A DNA stretch of 64,000 nucleotides from Caloramator sp. mosi_1 (GCF_028622835.1 NZ_CP117677.1:1594820-1658819), one strand, 5' to 3'; positions 31,630-42,098 are shown, counted from the first letter of the stretch. The notes: a model not told the origin generated them from the letters alone. Numbers and translations: made by a program.

Positions 31630-32404
31630 TTGGGGACATCGTCGGTTCCCGTTTTGAATGGAATAATAACAGGAGCAAACAGTTTGAATTCCTGACTTAT
31701 AAATGTAGCGTTACAGATGACTCTATCATGTCTTTGGCAATAGCAAAAGCTTTATTGGAAAGCAAAGCAGATTACAGTGATCTATCTGAAAATGCTATAA
31801 AATATATGCAAGAAATCGGAAGGCATTATCCTGATTGCGGATATGGCGGACAATTCAGAAGGTGGATATTTTCAGACAATCCTCAGCCTTATGGTAGTTA
31901 TGGAAATGGTGCTGCAATGCGTGTCAGCGCATGTGGTTTCGTGGCCAACAGCCTAGAAGAAGCTAAACAGCTATCGGAAGCAGTGACTATTGTAACGCAT
32001 AATCACCCAGAGGGTTTAAAAGGTGCAGAAGCTACAGCGGTTGCTATTTTCCTCGCACGTTCTGGAAAGAGCCTACTTGAGATTCGTGACTACATAACGA
32101 AGAACTACTACCCGCTGGACTTTACGCTTGATGGAATTCGAGACAGTTATGAGTTTAACGAAAGCTGCCAAGATACAGTGCCTCAAGCATTGGAAGCTTT
32201 CTTTGAGTCAAAAATTTTGAAGACGCAATTCGAAATGCAATATCAATTGGAGGCGACAGTGATACACTTGCGGCTATTACAGGAGGTATTGCAGAAGCCT
32301 ACTACGGTATACCGACAGAGATCAGAAAACATGCTCTTACCTTCCTTGATGAGCGCTTGCTTAAGATATTGGTAGAGTTTGAAAATAAATATCCAAAACT
32401 ATAA
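31614..32404 (+). CDS. ADP-ribosylglycohydrolase family protein (frameshifted)
   Basis: ATG 31614 behind AAGTGAGGTGG. Residues 1-12 (MLGAIIGDIVGSRFEW) and VTDDSIMSLA give the first metal-binding site. YGGQFRRWIFSD and GSYGNGAAMRVSACGF are family blocks. One missing A in TCAAAAATTTT (near 32208) breaks the C-terminus; restored it reads ISIGGDSDTLAAITGGIAEA with the second metal site, ending KYPKL. Total 263 residues, full length for DraG/ARH-type enzymes, which remove ADP-ribose from proteins or nucleic acids with two Mg ions. The stop abuts a repeat-R terminator. Confidence 0.9.
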
Positions 32405-32453
32405 GTTCCATTGATACGATAAGCCTTGAGAAATCAGGGCTTTTTGCTTTTGA

Positions 32454-32792
32454 ATGGCAGCCATATCAAATATAACTAAAGAAATAGATATATGCATTCG
32501 TGATAATGCAACTAAAGTACAGGACCAAGAGGAATATATGAGAAGATACAATGCTTTAGTTGCAATCTATGAAAATATTAGAAAGGCAATTGAAGAAGTT
32601 GAAAATGAAAGATTTGAAAGGATTGTAAAGAAGGATAGGATAGAGGAATTTATTAAGGTTTTGAAAAGGAGAGATGTATTACTTGATGAGTTTGATGGGG
32701 AGCTTTGGAATATGGTTATTGGGGCAGTTAAGGTTTATTCAGGTGGAAAGATGGTGTTTGTGTTCAAGGATGGGATGGAGATGATAATGTAA
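32454..32792 (+). pseudogene. Large serine recombinase C-terminal coiled-coil fragment
   Basis: A 112-residue open frame: ITKEIDICIRDNATKVQDQ, then a coiled coil (YNALVAIYENIRKAIEEVEN, RFERIVKKDRIEEFI) and LLDEFDGELWNMVIGAV. It matches the C-terminal part of the longer fragment at 53152-53880, which also has the recombinase zinc-ribbon domain. The catalytic serine domain is absent, so it is a remnant. Confidence 0.7.
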
Positions 32793-32935
32793 AGGGACTA
32801 TGGATAATTAGGTTATAGTATGGATTTTAATTACATTAAAAGGAATTATGAATAAGTTGTTAGTAGATTAAGATTATGATAATGTTTTTTATTTACCATA
32901 TGCATAATAATGTAGAAAAAGTAGAAAAATTATTA

Positions 32936-32970
32936 TTGACTGGATATATATATATATATATATATATAAT
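32936..32970 (+). promoter_or_regulatory. Promoter-like site with long TA tract (spacer 23)
   Basis: TTGACT (32936-32941) and TATAAT (32965-32970) separated by 23 bases, almost all TA repeats. The equivalent sites in the other copies have spacers of 17 and 9 bases. Confidence 0.45.
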
Positions 32971-33019
32971 AATTATGTAAGTTTTCATAAGTGTGTGCAC
33001 ACATAATAAAAAATGACAT

Positions 33020-33185
33020 TTTTATAGATATACCATTGCTACAAACAGGATAACGAGGGTACCCTCTCAATACACGATTTTTCTTACCAATAAAATCTTC
33101 AAGAGTAAACTGACGTCTACAGTTTTTACATTGATATTTTTGATAACATGCTTTATCTTTCCCAAAGCGGTAGAGATTTTGACTT
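33020..33185 (-). pseudogene. Zinc-ribbon transposase N-terminal fragment
   Basis: Decayed copy of the start of the 30203-31188 transposase (CxxC-type ribbon with YQKYQCKNCRRQFTLEDF-like frame), disconnected from any catalytic domain. Confidence 0.6.
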
Positions 33186-33221
33186 ATGATTTAACAAAAC
33201 TAATACTTTAATAAGGAACAT

Positions 33222-33552
33222 ATGTCAATGTTTAATCAAGAGTGTGGCTTAAATATTAGTACTGGTAGTTTAATTATCATTAATATATTAATAATAATAC
33301 TTTTATTATTTATTTATAGGCGTTTAATCGTGTTAAATTTAATGGATTATAATATAAAAAATATTTGTATTATTTTTATCAGGTAGTATTTGCTCATTAT
33401 TGAATAAACTTATCTTAGGAGGTAGTCTAGACTATATATTGATTAAAAGATGGATAGTTGATTTGAAAGATATTTATCTTTATGGTGCATATATATATTT
33501 ATGTATATATTTAATTATTAATTTAGATATTAATAAAACTAATAAAAAATAA
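33222..33552 (+). CDS. LspA-like small membrane protein (frameshifted)
   Basis: ATG 33222 behind AAGGAAC. One missing T (near 33375) breaks it; restored it encodes about 110 residues with three or four membrane helices (GSLIIINILIIILLLFIYR, then SGSICSLLNKLILGG and KDIYLYGAYIYLCIYLIINL). The SICSLLNKLILGGSLDYI and KRWIVDLKDIY segments echo the two catalytic Asp regions of lipoprotein signal peptidase II (N..D and VVDF). It lacks the usual N-terminal part and may be a divergent relative. It opens the bacteriocin cassette, where membrane proteases or immunity proteins are expected. Confidence 0.5.
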
Positions 33553-33608
33553 ATATGGAGTGAATAACTAAAATTAAATAAGGTTAAAAATTTTTAGGGT
33601 GAATAGCT

Positions 33609-34157
33609 ATGAAAACAGAAAATAATTATATGGATATAAATATATCTGGTATTAAACTAAATGCTATGAGCATGGTAATAGGCATTATTAATGTAAGTAT
33701 TTTAGTTACTTTATATATAATAAGATGGGGATATGATACAATATATACAATTTTAAATATAAATGATGCTAGTTTTTATATATGGTTAATAATTGGATTA
33801 ATATTACATGAAATTTTACATGGAATTGCTTATGTTGTTTTTGGTAAAGTAAAGAAATCAGATGTTATGTTTGGTATAAATTTTAAAACATTAACCTTGT
33901 ATGCAAGTTGTAAAGTTCCTATATCAAGTATAGCCATTGTGAAAGTATGTATATTTCCTTTATTAATTTTAGGGATTGTACCAATAATATTATGTATGCT
34001 ATTTAAGGAACTATCATTTTTGTTTATGTGGTCTGTGTTTATGGTAGCATTGTCGAGTGGAGACATATATATATCGTGGATTATGAGAGAGTATATTGAG
34101 GATTTTATTTTTATGGATAAACCAAATGAAATAGGATTTTATTTAATGAAAAAATAA
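33609..34157 (+). CDS. DUF3267-like membrane zincin
   Basis: Intact, 182 residues, ATG 33609. Four to five membrane helices. The second helix carries ILHEILHGIAY, an HExxH zinc motif inside the membrane, and the later SSGDIYISW could supply an Asp ligand, as in DUF3267 putative peptidases. The function in such loci is unproven; it may trim leader fragments or provide immunity. It precedes the C39 exporter by 35 bases and is probably co-transcribed with it. Confidence 0.7.
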   Translation: MKTENNYMDINISGIKLNAMSMVIGIINVSILVTLYIIRWGYDTIYTILNINDASFYIWLIIGLILHEILHGIAYVVFGKVKKSDVMFGINFKTLTLYASCKVPISSIAIVKVCIFPLLILGIVPIILCMLFKELSFLFMWSVFMVALSSGDIYISWIMREYIEDFIFMDKPNEIGFYLMKK

Positions 34158-34192
34158 AAGTTTAATATTTTTTAAATTGGAGGAAAAATCAC

Positions 34193-36403
34193 ATGAGAAA
34201 CCCCTTCAAAAGATATGTATGCATAAAGCAACATGATTTAAAAGATTGTGGATCTGCATGTCTTGCAACAATAAGTAAACAGTATGGATTTAAAATACCA
34301 ATATCCAAAATTAGAGAAGTAGCAGGAACAGACATGCAGGGAACGAGTGCCTACGGAATAATAAAAGCAGCAGAAAAACTTGGATTTAGTGCAAAGGGTG
34401 TAAAAGCAACAAAACCAGAGGATATTTTTCAGAGTTTCCACTACCAGCAATTGCCCATGTAGTTATAGATGGAAAGCTTCTTCATTTTGTAGTAATACAT
34501 GAAATTAATAAAAAGAAATAATAGTTGCTGACCCAGGTAAAGGAATAGTTAAGTACAAGCCAGAGGAATTTTTAAATATCTGGACAGGTGTATTGATATT
34601 AATGGTTCCGAAAACGGAATTTAAAAAGGGAGATGAAACAAATGGACTCTTTGCTAGATTTATAGGACTTTTAAAACCGCAAAAAGCTCTTTTAATAAAT
34701 ATATTTTTAGCCTCTATTATATATACAATACTTGGTATAATAGGAGCTTTTTATTTTAAATTTCTAATGGATGAAATAATACCATATAATTTGATAAAAA
34801 CATTACATGTTTTTTCTATAGGTATAATTGTGTTAAATTTAACAAAAATATTATTAAGTGCATTTAGAACGCATCTTTTGCTATATTTAAGTCAAAAGAT
34901 AGACATAAATTTAATGCTTGGATATTACAAGCATGTTTTAGAATTACCTATGAATTTCTTTTCAACAAGAAAGGTTGGAGAAATAATATCAAGATTTATG
35001 GATGCTTCTAAGGTAAGAGAAGCTATATCAGGAGCCACATTAACGATAATGATAGACACATTAATGGCAATTGCGGGAGCAATAATACTATATATTCAAA
35101 ATGCGTATCTTTTGCAATAACTTTAGTGCCAGTATTTATATATGCAATTATAGTTACATGTTTTAATAAGCCATTTGAAAGGTTAAATAGACAACAAATG
35201 GAGGATAATTCATATCTAACAACATATTTAGTTGAATCTTTAAATGGCATTGAGACAGTAAAATCCTTTGGAGCAGAAGATAAAGTAAACTTTGAAACTG
35301 AAAGTAGGTTTGTAAAGTTAGTAAAATCAATATTTAAATATGGATGGGCAACAAATTTGCAATCAACACTAAAAACATTTGTAAAAACAACAGGAGGTAC
35401 AGTTATTATATGGGTAGGAGCATATCATGTAATGCATGGAAAGATGACATTAGGACAGCTTCTTACATATAATTCGCTTCTAGCATATTTTTAGATCCAA
35501 TAGAAAACTTGATAAATCTCCAATCTATGCTACAATCTGCATTTGTTGCATCAGATAGATTAGGAGAAATATTTGATCTTGAAATAGAGAAAAATGAAAA
35601 TGAACATAAAAAATTAAAGTGAATTCTCTAAAAGGAGATATTAATATAAATAATTTAGACTTTAGATATGGAACTAGGCATTTAGTTTTAAAGAATATTA
35701 ATTTAAATATAAAACAAGGTGAAAAAATAGCAATTGTAGGAGAAAGTGGTTCAGGTAAAACAACACTCGCAAAGCTACTATTAAGATTTTATGATTGGGA
35801 AAAAGGAGAAATACTAATAAATGGAGTAAACATAAAGGATATAAACATAGAAAGTTTAAGAGAAAGAATTTCATATATTTCACAAGACATATTTCTTTTT
35901 AGTGGAACCATAAGGGAAAATTTATCACTAGGTATGGAAAATGATAACCTAGAGGAAATAATAGAAGCATGTAAAATATCAAAGGCACACGACTTTATTA
36001 ACACACTACCTTTAAGATATGATACCCTTCTTGAGGAAAATGGAAGTAATTTATCAGGGGGCAAAAACAAAGACTTGCGATAGCAAGGGCTATTTTAAAG
36101 AAACCAGATATACTAATAATGGATGAAGCAACAAGTAATTTAGATTCAGTAACTGAAAGAGCAATAGAAAAAACAATAAATGAGTTTAGTAAAAATATAA
36201 CTACAATAATAATAGCACACAGACTGAGTACCATTAGAAGATGTGATAGGATAGTTGTAATGGATAAGGGAGAAATAGTTGAAATTGGAACACATGATGA
36301 ATTAATAAACATAAAAGGTTATTATTATAAATTATGGAATGAACAGTTTGAAATAGACATAAATGAAGAAGCAGCAATTACTAAAGAATTTTCTGAGGTG
36401 TAA
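34193..36403 (+). CDS. C39 peptidase-containing bacteriocin ABC exporter (PCAT, frameshifted)
   Basis: ATG 34193 behind TTGGAGGA. Domains: C39 peptidase, residues 1-135 (IKQHDLKDCGSACLATISKQ with catalytic Cys; HFVVIHEI with His; ADPGKG with Asp); six-helix membrane domain, about 165-440; ATPase, about 490-720 (Walker A GESGSGKTT, signature LSGG-QKQR, Walker B ILIMDEATSNLD, HRLSTIRRCD). Six one-base deletions in homopolymers interrupt it (near 34430, 34525, 35110, 35490, 35620, 36055). Every one is repaired by adding the same base to the run, giving about 740 residues, the normal PCAT length. It cleaves leaders after Gly-Gly and exports the core peptides encoded at 38643 and 38979. Confidence 0.92.
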
Positions 36404-36407
36404 ACTT

Positions 36408-38571
36408 ATGAGGGAAACTATTTATGATTTAAGACAATTAACAGATAGTAGAGAATTATTGGAGGCTAAGCCTCATAGGTTTGTTCAAATATTTGTATAT
36501 ATGCTAATTATAATATTAACTACAACAATTATATGGACATATTTTGGAGAAATGGATATTGCAGTTAAGGCAAATGGAGTAGTTAGAACAAATGATAAAA
36601 TGAGTTTAGTAACAAACAAGGTAATGGGGAAGGTAGTTGAAGTAAATTATAAAGAAGGAATGCCTGTAAAAAAGGAGATGTATTATATAAAATAGATGAT
36701 AAATCTTTTGTAATAGAGAAAAATAATATTAAAAAACAATTGGACAAGCTAAAAAAGGAAAACGATAATCTAAATAATTTTAAAGAGAGTATAATAAAAA
36801 ACAAAAATTTATTTTCAAAAGGAGAAGAATATTATAATAAATATTTAAAATACAAAATAGATTATGAAAGATTAAGATTAGAATACAAAAAACTTATCTA
36901 ACAGCAAAAGAAGAAGAAAGACATAAGGAGTTAGAAAATAAAAGCATAGGATATCAAATAAACTATATAGATGAGACAATAAAAAATATGAATTTATTAA
37001 AACAATCAATAATTGATAACAAGAATTTATTAATAGGAAATGAAATATACGAAGCAAAATATAAGGATTATGAAATTAATTTGGAAAAGTACAAAAATGT
37101 AATTGAAGATAAAAAACTAACATTAGAACTATTAAAAAATCAAGAGACAACAAGTTTAATAGATATTCAAAATCAATTATATGATGTTGAAAGTAGCTTA
37201 TCTAGTACTAATTTAGACCTTCAAATATATAAATATACATATATTTCAAATATTAGAAGTAAGATGAATGAACTAAACAACTTGAATGTGGATTATAGTG
37301 GAACTTTACCATATACAACAAATAGAATAAATGAACTTAATAATAAAATTGACAATCTAAAGTTATTAGAAAAATCAATAATAGATAACATAAATTACTT
37401 TACAGATCCAAACAGTGAATACTACAGGCAATATCAAGATTATAGCTATAACTATCAAAAATTGCAAAATCAAGCTAATCAGATAGAGTTAGATAGATAT
37501 AAAAATGAGTATATTTTAAGTATAAAAAGTCTTATCAAGAAGCATTAAGTTTAAAACAACAATTAGAAAGTAATTTATTAGTTAGTAATTTAAAGTTAAG
37601 TAACAATAACAACGAAATGTACAAACTATCGCTTTTGGAAAAATCAATTCAAGAAGATAAAAATTATTTACCAACAGATGACAAAGAATACTACAATAAA
37701 TATTTAGAATATAAGTCTAATATAGAAAAGTATCAAAATAGTATTAAGCAAATAGAAAGGCAAAGAAGCTATTTGCAGGATAAAAAAGTACAATTAATAA
37801 ATGAAATGCAAAACAAATTAAAAAATGCAGAAATTAGTTTAAATGAGAATAGAGGTAGATTTATCTAAATATAAAAATGAATATATATTAAATCTGCTAA
37901 GTCAAATAGAAGAAAACAAAAGAGCACTACAAAAACTTTCTATAGATTTAGAATTAAACAAGACAAATTCAGAAATAAATTTAGTAAATATAGAGTATGC
38001 CAAAAATACATTAGATAAATATCAAATAGACAATTTAGTTAGCATAGATGAAAGTATAAAAAATAATTTAATTCAAATATCAGAGTTAGAGAAGAACTTA
38101 AACATAGCAAATATAAATATTTCTGATTGCAGAGTAGTAGCACAAAATGATGGAGTAGTAAATGTAATAAAGGATATAAATGTTGGGGATTTACTTCAAA
38201 GCGGAGTAGATGTGTTAACGGTAGTGCCAAATAGTGGCTCGGAATATAAGGTTCAGTTATATGTAAATAACAAAGACATAGGAACATTAAAGGAAGGGAA
38301 TAAAGTAAAGTTTCATTTTTATGCATTGCCATATAAGGAGTATGGAGAATTAACTGGTAAAATATCAAAGGTATCAGTTGATTCAAGAATAGATGGACAA
38401 ACAGGGACAAGCTATTACTTAGTAGAATGTGATGTAGAAAATAGACCACTTTATAGCCATAAAGGAGAAAAGGCGGAAATTAAACTTGGGATGACCTGTG
38501 AAGCTTATGTTGTTACAAAAAGGAAAAAGATACTTCATTATTTACTTGAAAAAATTAATTTAAAGGACTAG
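36408..38571 (+). CDS. HlyD-family bacteriocin secretion protein, unusually long (frameshifted)
   Basis: ATG 36408, four bases after the exporter stop, behind GAGGTG. One membrane helix (FVYMLIIILTTTIIWTYFG) is followed by a lipoyl/barrel half (KANGVVRTNDKMSLVTNKVM, GKVVEVNYKEG). A very long coiled coil follows (about residues 100-560), then the second barrel half (VVAQNDGVVNVIKDINVGDL, VQLYVNNKDIGTLKEGNKV). Breaks near 36678, 36897, 37540 and 37860 each need one base. The repaired protein is about 720 residues, against about 400-480 for usual Gram-positive bacteriocin adaptors. It links the exporter to the cell surface. Confidence 0.85.
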
Positions 38572-38573
38572 GG

Positions 38574-38609
38574 TATATAACTCTGTCTTAACAAAGGTGG
38601 AGTTATATA
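38574..38609 (+). promoter_or_regulatory. Hairpin between export and peptide genes
   Basis: TATATAACTC and GAGTTATATA form a perfect ten-base-pair stem with a 16-base loop. There is no T-tract, so it may be a weak terminator or an mRNA-stabilising element setting peptide expression apart from the exporter. Confidence 0.5.
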
Positions 38610-38642
38610 AATAGATGTATAAATGGGAAAGGGGTGAAGATG

Positions 38643-38885
38643 ATGGAAATGATGTTAAATAATAATTATTTTATTGAATTACGATTAGATGAAGCTGAAG
38701 TTGTTAATGGCGGAGGTGGACCTATAAGTAATACAATAAATGCAACATTAGGAACAGTATTTGCAGGGAATAGTGTTGTTGCAGGAGTTGCTGTAGGAGT
38801 ACTTGCTACACCTGTTGCAGGAATAGTTGTAGGTGCAGCTACATTGGCTACAGGAATATATTGTATAAAGAATGCATTAGATTAG
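38643..38885 (+). CDS. Double-glycine leader bacteriocin precursor 1
   Basis: About 80 residues; ATG 38643 chosen (38640 is also possible) after AAAGGGGTGA. The leader ends in LDEAEVVNGG, a classical double-glycine site for the C39 exporter. The core is rich in Gly, Ala and Val with a GxxxG-like helix (GVAVGVLATPVAGIVVGAA), ending YCIKNALD. These are features of class IIb two-peptide bacteriocins, which form membrane helix pairs. Antimicrobial activity is inferred, not shown. Confidence 0.8.
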   Translation: MEMMLNNNYFIELRLDEAEVVNGGGGPISNTINATLGTVFAGNSVVAGVAVGVLATPVAGIVVGAATLATGIYCIKNALD

Positions 38886-38978
38886 ATATAATTAATTTTG
38901 TTAAGAATTATTTTATAATTGCACATTAAATATAACTAAAAAATAAAAAATTTAAATTATTTGAAAGGATGTAAGAAA

Positions 38979-39176
38979 GTGTGTTTGGATAATACTTTAA
39001 TAATATTGGAAGAAACTAGTTTGTTAAATATTGAAGGTGGAAAAGTTAATTTCAGTATGCAAGATGGATTATCTCTTCTTGTTACTACAGCAGGTATAGC
39101 ATTATCAAACCCAGTTCTATCAGTTTGTGGTGGAATAATTTGGTTAAGTGATTGGTTAGATAAACAAAGTTGGTGA
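38979..39176 (+). CDS. Double-glycine leader bacteriocin precursor 2
   Basis: 65 residues from GTG 38979 behind AAAGGATG (a longer TTG start at 38961 is less likely, since its RBS is absent). The leader ends in ETSLLNIEGG, again a Gly-Gly site; the core (LSLLVTTAGIALSNPVLSVC, then GGIIWLSDWL) is amphipathic to hydrophobic with a Trp-rich tail. It is probably the second peptide of a pair with 38643. Its stop overlaps the start of the next gene (TGATG). Confidence 0.75.
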   Translation: MCLDNTLIILEETSLLNIEGGKVNFSMQDGLSLLVTTAGIALSNPVLSVCGGIIWLSDWLDKQSW

Positions 39177-39352
39177 TGAAAATGAAAAAAATTATAATTT
39201 TAAAATTATTAGTAGCAAGTATTGTTGGAATATTATTTGTTTTGCTAATGCAAATAGAAAAATTTAGAGAGATGAGAGGTTTTATAGTTTTTGTTTTTGT
39301 TATGATAGGATATGTTTTCAATTATTATTTGAAAAAGAAATTTTTAAATTGA
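39176..39352 (+). CDS. Candidate bacteriocin immunity protein
   Basis: 58 residues starting at ATG 39176, overlapping the peptide-2 stop. Two membrane helices (IILKLLVASIVGILFVLLM and GFIVFVFVMIGYVFNYYL) are separated by a short charged turn and followed by a Lys-rich tail. Size, topology and translational coupling to a bacteriocin gene are those of self-immunity proteins. The last gene of the cassette; an IS66 end begins 10 bases later. Confidence 0.6.
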   Translation: MKMKKIIILKLLVASIVGILFVLLMQIEKFREMRGFIVFVFVMIGYVFNYYLKKKFLN

Positions 39353-39363
39353 GTGATTATATG

Positions 39364-39508
39364 TAAGCGTCAAAATTTTAGCATCTACAACTTTGCTAAA
39401 AATAGTATCAAAATATCCTAGTAAGGCAATGAAGCTTTACTAGGATTTATTCTTATCTTTAATTTTCATATTTTCAGGTATCTTATGAGACAAGGCATAA
39501 AATGCCCT
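39364..39508. repeat. IS66-family end relic
   Basis: GTAAGCGTCAAAATTTTAGC start; contains the hairpin ATCCTAGTAA/TTTACTAGGAT (39410-39443). It continues past the IS1182-type insertion at 41118 as the tnpC remnant. A sister copy is at 57306/58890. Confidence 0.65.
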
Positions 39509-39520
39509 CAGATTGTTGAT

Positions 39521-39551
39521 AAACCCCGTGATATTTTAAATCACGGGGTTT
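39521..39551. terminator. Strong hairpin at IS1182 end
   Basis: AAACCCCGTGAT ... ATCACGGGGTTT, a perfect 12-base-pair stem, just inside the left end and three bases before the transposase stop codon. It terminates the leftward transposase and may block read-through into it. Confidence 0.75.
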
Positions 39552-39553
39552 AT

Positions 39554-40988
39554 TTATGCGGCAGCATAAAAAATTTTAAAGAGATTTTCTAAATTTAGCA
39601 TCGATAGTTTGCTAATTTTTTCAAGAAATAAAAGGGCTAGTACCCTTGCAATCTTTTTCATATTCTGAACTGCTGCTGTAAGTAAGCATTGTTCGCTTAC
39701 TTTAGATAATCCGCGGAAGCGACAATAGCGAAGCCCGTGTAATTCTTTTGAATCCGCAAAGCTTCGCTCTATTGTTTCCTTTCTTCTTTTATATATTCTT
39801 TTGCCTTTATCTGTTTTTAAAAAGGCAATATTTTTTCTTTATGTTCTTCCCATACATGACGTCTAATTGTTCTAAACTGACTTTTACCTGTTAGACATTT
39901 ATCTTTTAATCTACAATTTAAACAAGTTTCTTTATCACAAACATATTCTTTATATCCTTGACGAGTAGTAGTTTTGTATTGTAAAAAATAGTTATTAGGG
40001 CATGCATATACATCCCATTCTTTTATATATTGAAATTTATTTTTGTATATTTACCTTTTTCATGTGGTCCTAATCTTGTGCCTATTGCATATGTAATATT
40101 TCTATCTGAAAGTCCTTTACATATATAATTGGTAAAGTAACCAGCATCTAATCCAACATATTTAACATTAAAATTAAAGGTGTTAATTATTCTATCAATT
40201 CTATTCAAGTAAGGATCTACATCATTTACATTTCCTGGAGTAACATGAACATCTACAATTATATTATGTTTACTGTCTACAGTTCTATGATCTAAATAGA
40301 AGAACCCTTCGGGTTTATTATCTCTTACCATATAACCGCTTTCTGGATCTGTTGTACTTACTTTTATAAATTTAGTCTCTGGTGATTTTTGAGTTTTTTA
40401 AAGGCTTTTTACCGTGAGCAATTCTATCTTCATCAATTGCTTTATCAAGTTCAGAAATATAATCTTTAACAGATTTATCAACTTCTTGTTCTATGAATTT
40501 TCTTTTATTAGCGTTAGCTTTAAGATGTGTTGAATCTGTATAAAGAATTTTTCCTTCAACTAAACCGTGTGAAATTGCTTGAAGAACAATATTATCAAAA
40601 ATTTTTGAGCTATATCTGTATTTTTAAAACGTCTTCTTCTGTTTTGGCTGATGGTTGAATGATCAGGAATTTTATCAGTAAGGGAAAAACCTAAAAACCA
40701 TCTATAAGCAATATTTACCTCAATGTCTCTAACGAGCTGACGCTCTGATCTGATACCAAATAGATAACCAATAAATAACATTTTAAAAAGAACAACAGGA
40801 TCAACTGCTGGTCGGCCATTATCAAGACAGTATAAGTCTTTAGTTAATTCACGAATAAAAGAGAAATCAATATATTTATCAATTTTTCTCAAAATATGAT
40901 CTTGAGGAACTAAGTTCTCAATAGGAACTAAGTTCTCAATATAAACCATTTCCAATTTTTGTTGTTTGGATTTAATCTCGTTAATCAT
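39554..40988 (-). CDS. IS1182-family transposase (frameshifted)
   Basis: ATG 40988 behind CGGAGGT. The N-terminal domain is intact to about 40625 ([33 protein letters not shown]). The DDE portion continues with [44 protein letters not shown], a Cys-rich insert ([16 protein letters not shown]) and [20 protein letters not shown] with the Glu. Breaks near 40620, 40395, 40050 and 39840 need one base each; the whole is about 478 residues. An 18-19-base tandem duplication repeats ENLVPI near the N-terminus. Confidence 0.85.
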
Positions 40989-41117
40989 AATATACCTCCG
41001 ATTTAAATTCTCTCTATATATAATATAATTCTACATAAATCATAAAAATCCTTTTGCTACGCAAAAAAGCTGCTGACAAATTATGTTTGTCAACAGCCTG
41101 AAGGCATAAAATGCCCT

Positions 41118-41395
41118 AGGTTTTCATTATCTTGACAACCTAACTTCGATAGATTGTCAAATAAATAAACTAAATATTTCTCTACAATTACATTATTTGC
41201 CTTGGCGGTTTCAATAATACTATATATAATGGCACTAGATGTTGCACATTTTGCTGTATTTGCAAACAAAAAGTTTTTTCTACCTATTACAAAAGGTTTG
41301 ATAGCTCTTTCTGCCGCATTATTAACAATTTCTAAAGAGCCGTCAAGCAATATATTCTTTAGTTCAGGTAAATGTTTCTTAGAATAGTCTAGTGT
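41118..41395 (-). pseudogene. IS66 TnpC transposase C-terminal remnant
   Basis: Leftward frame with DGSLEIVNNAAERAIKPFVI, GRKNFLFANTAKCATSSAII and YSIIETAKANNVIVEKYLVY, the typical C-terminus of IS66 TnpC including the catalytic Glu (ERAIKPF). Catalytic Asp regions and the other IS66 genes are absent. Confidence 0.85.
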
Positions 41396-41589
41396 TTAGC
41401 TCAATAAGAATATTAGGTATTCTATAATATTTTTTAGTGTATTATAATAGAAGTTGTTTATCAATAGTTGATTTTACAATTTATCAAGATTGTATATTTA
41501 TTCTTGTATCAATATCATCGTCCGAAGACAAAATAGAACGTTTCATTGATACGATAAGCCTTGAGAAATCAGGGCTTTTTGTTTTTGAA

Positions 41590-41927
41590 TGGCAGCCATA
41601 TCAAATATAACTAAAGAAATAGATATATGAATTCGTGATAATGCAACTAAAGCACAGGACCAAGAGGAATATGTGAGAAGATACAATGCTTTAGTTGAAA
41701 GCTATGAAAATATTAGAAAGGCAATTGAAGATGCTGAAAATGAGAGATTTGAAAGGCTTGTAAAGAAGGATAGGATAGAGGAATTTATGAAGGTTTTAAG
41801 GGATAGGGATGGGTTAATAGATGAGTTTGATGGGGAGCTTTGGAATATGGTTATCGAGGTGGTTAAGGTTTATGCAGGTGGAAAGATTGTGTTCGTGTTT
41901 AGGGATGGGATGGAGATGGTAATGTAA
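41590..41927 (+). pseudogene. Large serine recombinase C-terminal fragment
   Basis: Same coiled coil as at 32454 (YNALVESYENIRKAIEDAEN, RFERLVKKDRIEEFMKV, LIDEFDGELWNMVIE). The leading part contains an in-frame TGA (AGATATATGAATTC), so only the last 84 residues form an open frame. Confidence 0.65.
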
Positions 41928-42069
41928 AGGGGTTATGGATAATTGGGGTTTAGTATGTAGTTTAATTAAATTAAAAGGGATTATGCACAAATTGTTGTAT
42001 ATTAATATTGGAGTAGGTATTTTTATTTACCATGTGCAGAATAATGTAGCAAAAATAGAAAAGTTATTA

Positions 42070-42098
42070 TTGACTGGATATATATAGATATATATAAT
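42070..42098 (+). promoter_or_regulatory. Promoter-like site with TA tract (spacer 17)
   Basis: TTGACT (42070-42075), then 17 bases of mainly TA repeats, then TATAAT (42093-42098): the optimal sigma-A arrangement. It faces the ABC/peptide cassette starting at 42601. Confidence 0.55.

Larger units (their letters stand above)
32405..33215. repeat. Composite repeat, copy 1
   Basis: In order: repeat-R terminator (32422-32445), serine-recombinase C-terminal fragment (32454-32792), promoter-like TA tract (32936-32970), antisense zinc-ribbon transposase fragment (about 33020-33185), ending GACTTATGATTTAACAAAAC. The same order recurs at 41500-42345 and 53022-54340, and partly at 59182-59480. Confidence 0.75.
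39509..41100 (-). mobile_element. IS1182-family element with target duplication
   Basis: Ends CAGATTGTTGATAAAC (left) and the complement of CAGGCTGTTGACAAAC (right) are inverted repeats, 13 of 16 matching. It is flanked by direct repeats AAGGCATAAAATGCCCT (39492-39508 and 41101-41117). The interrupted IS66 sequence is seen nearly uninterrupted around 58921. Confidence 0.75.

Noticed and set aside
32942..32966. TA tract as a CRISPR-like or tandem-repeat array
   Set aside because: A simple dinucleotide run of about 25 bases; no spacer-repeat structure was found anywhere in the window.
38039..38449. Leu/His-rich minus-strand frame inside the HlyD gene
   Set aside because: Composition is an artefact of reading the complement of a Lys/Asn-rich coiled coil; no start context.
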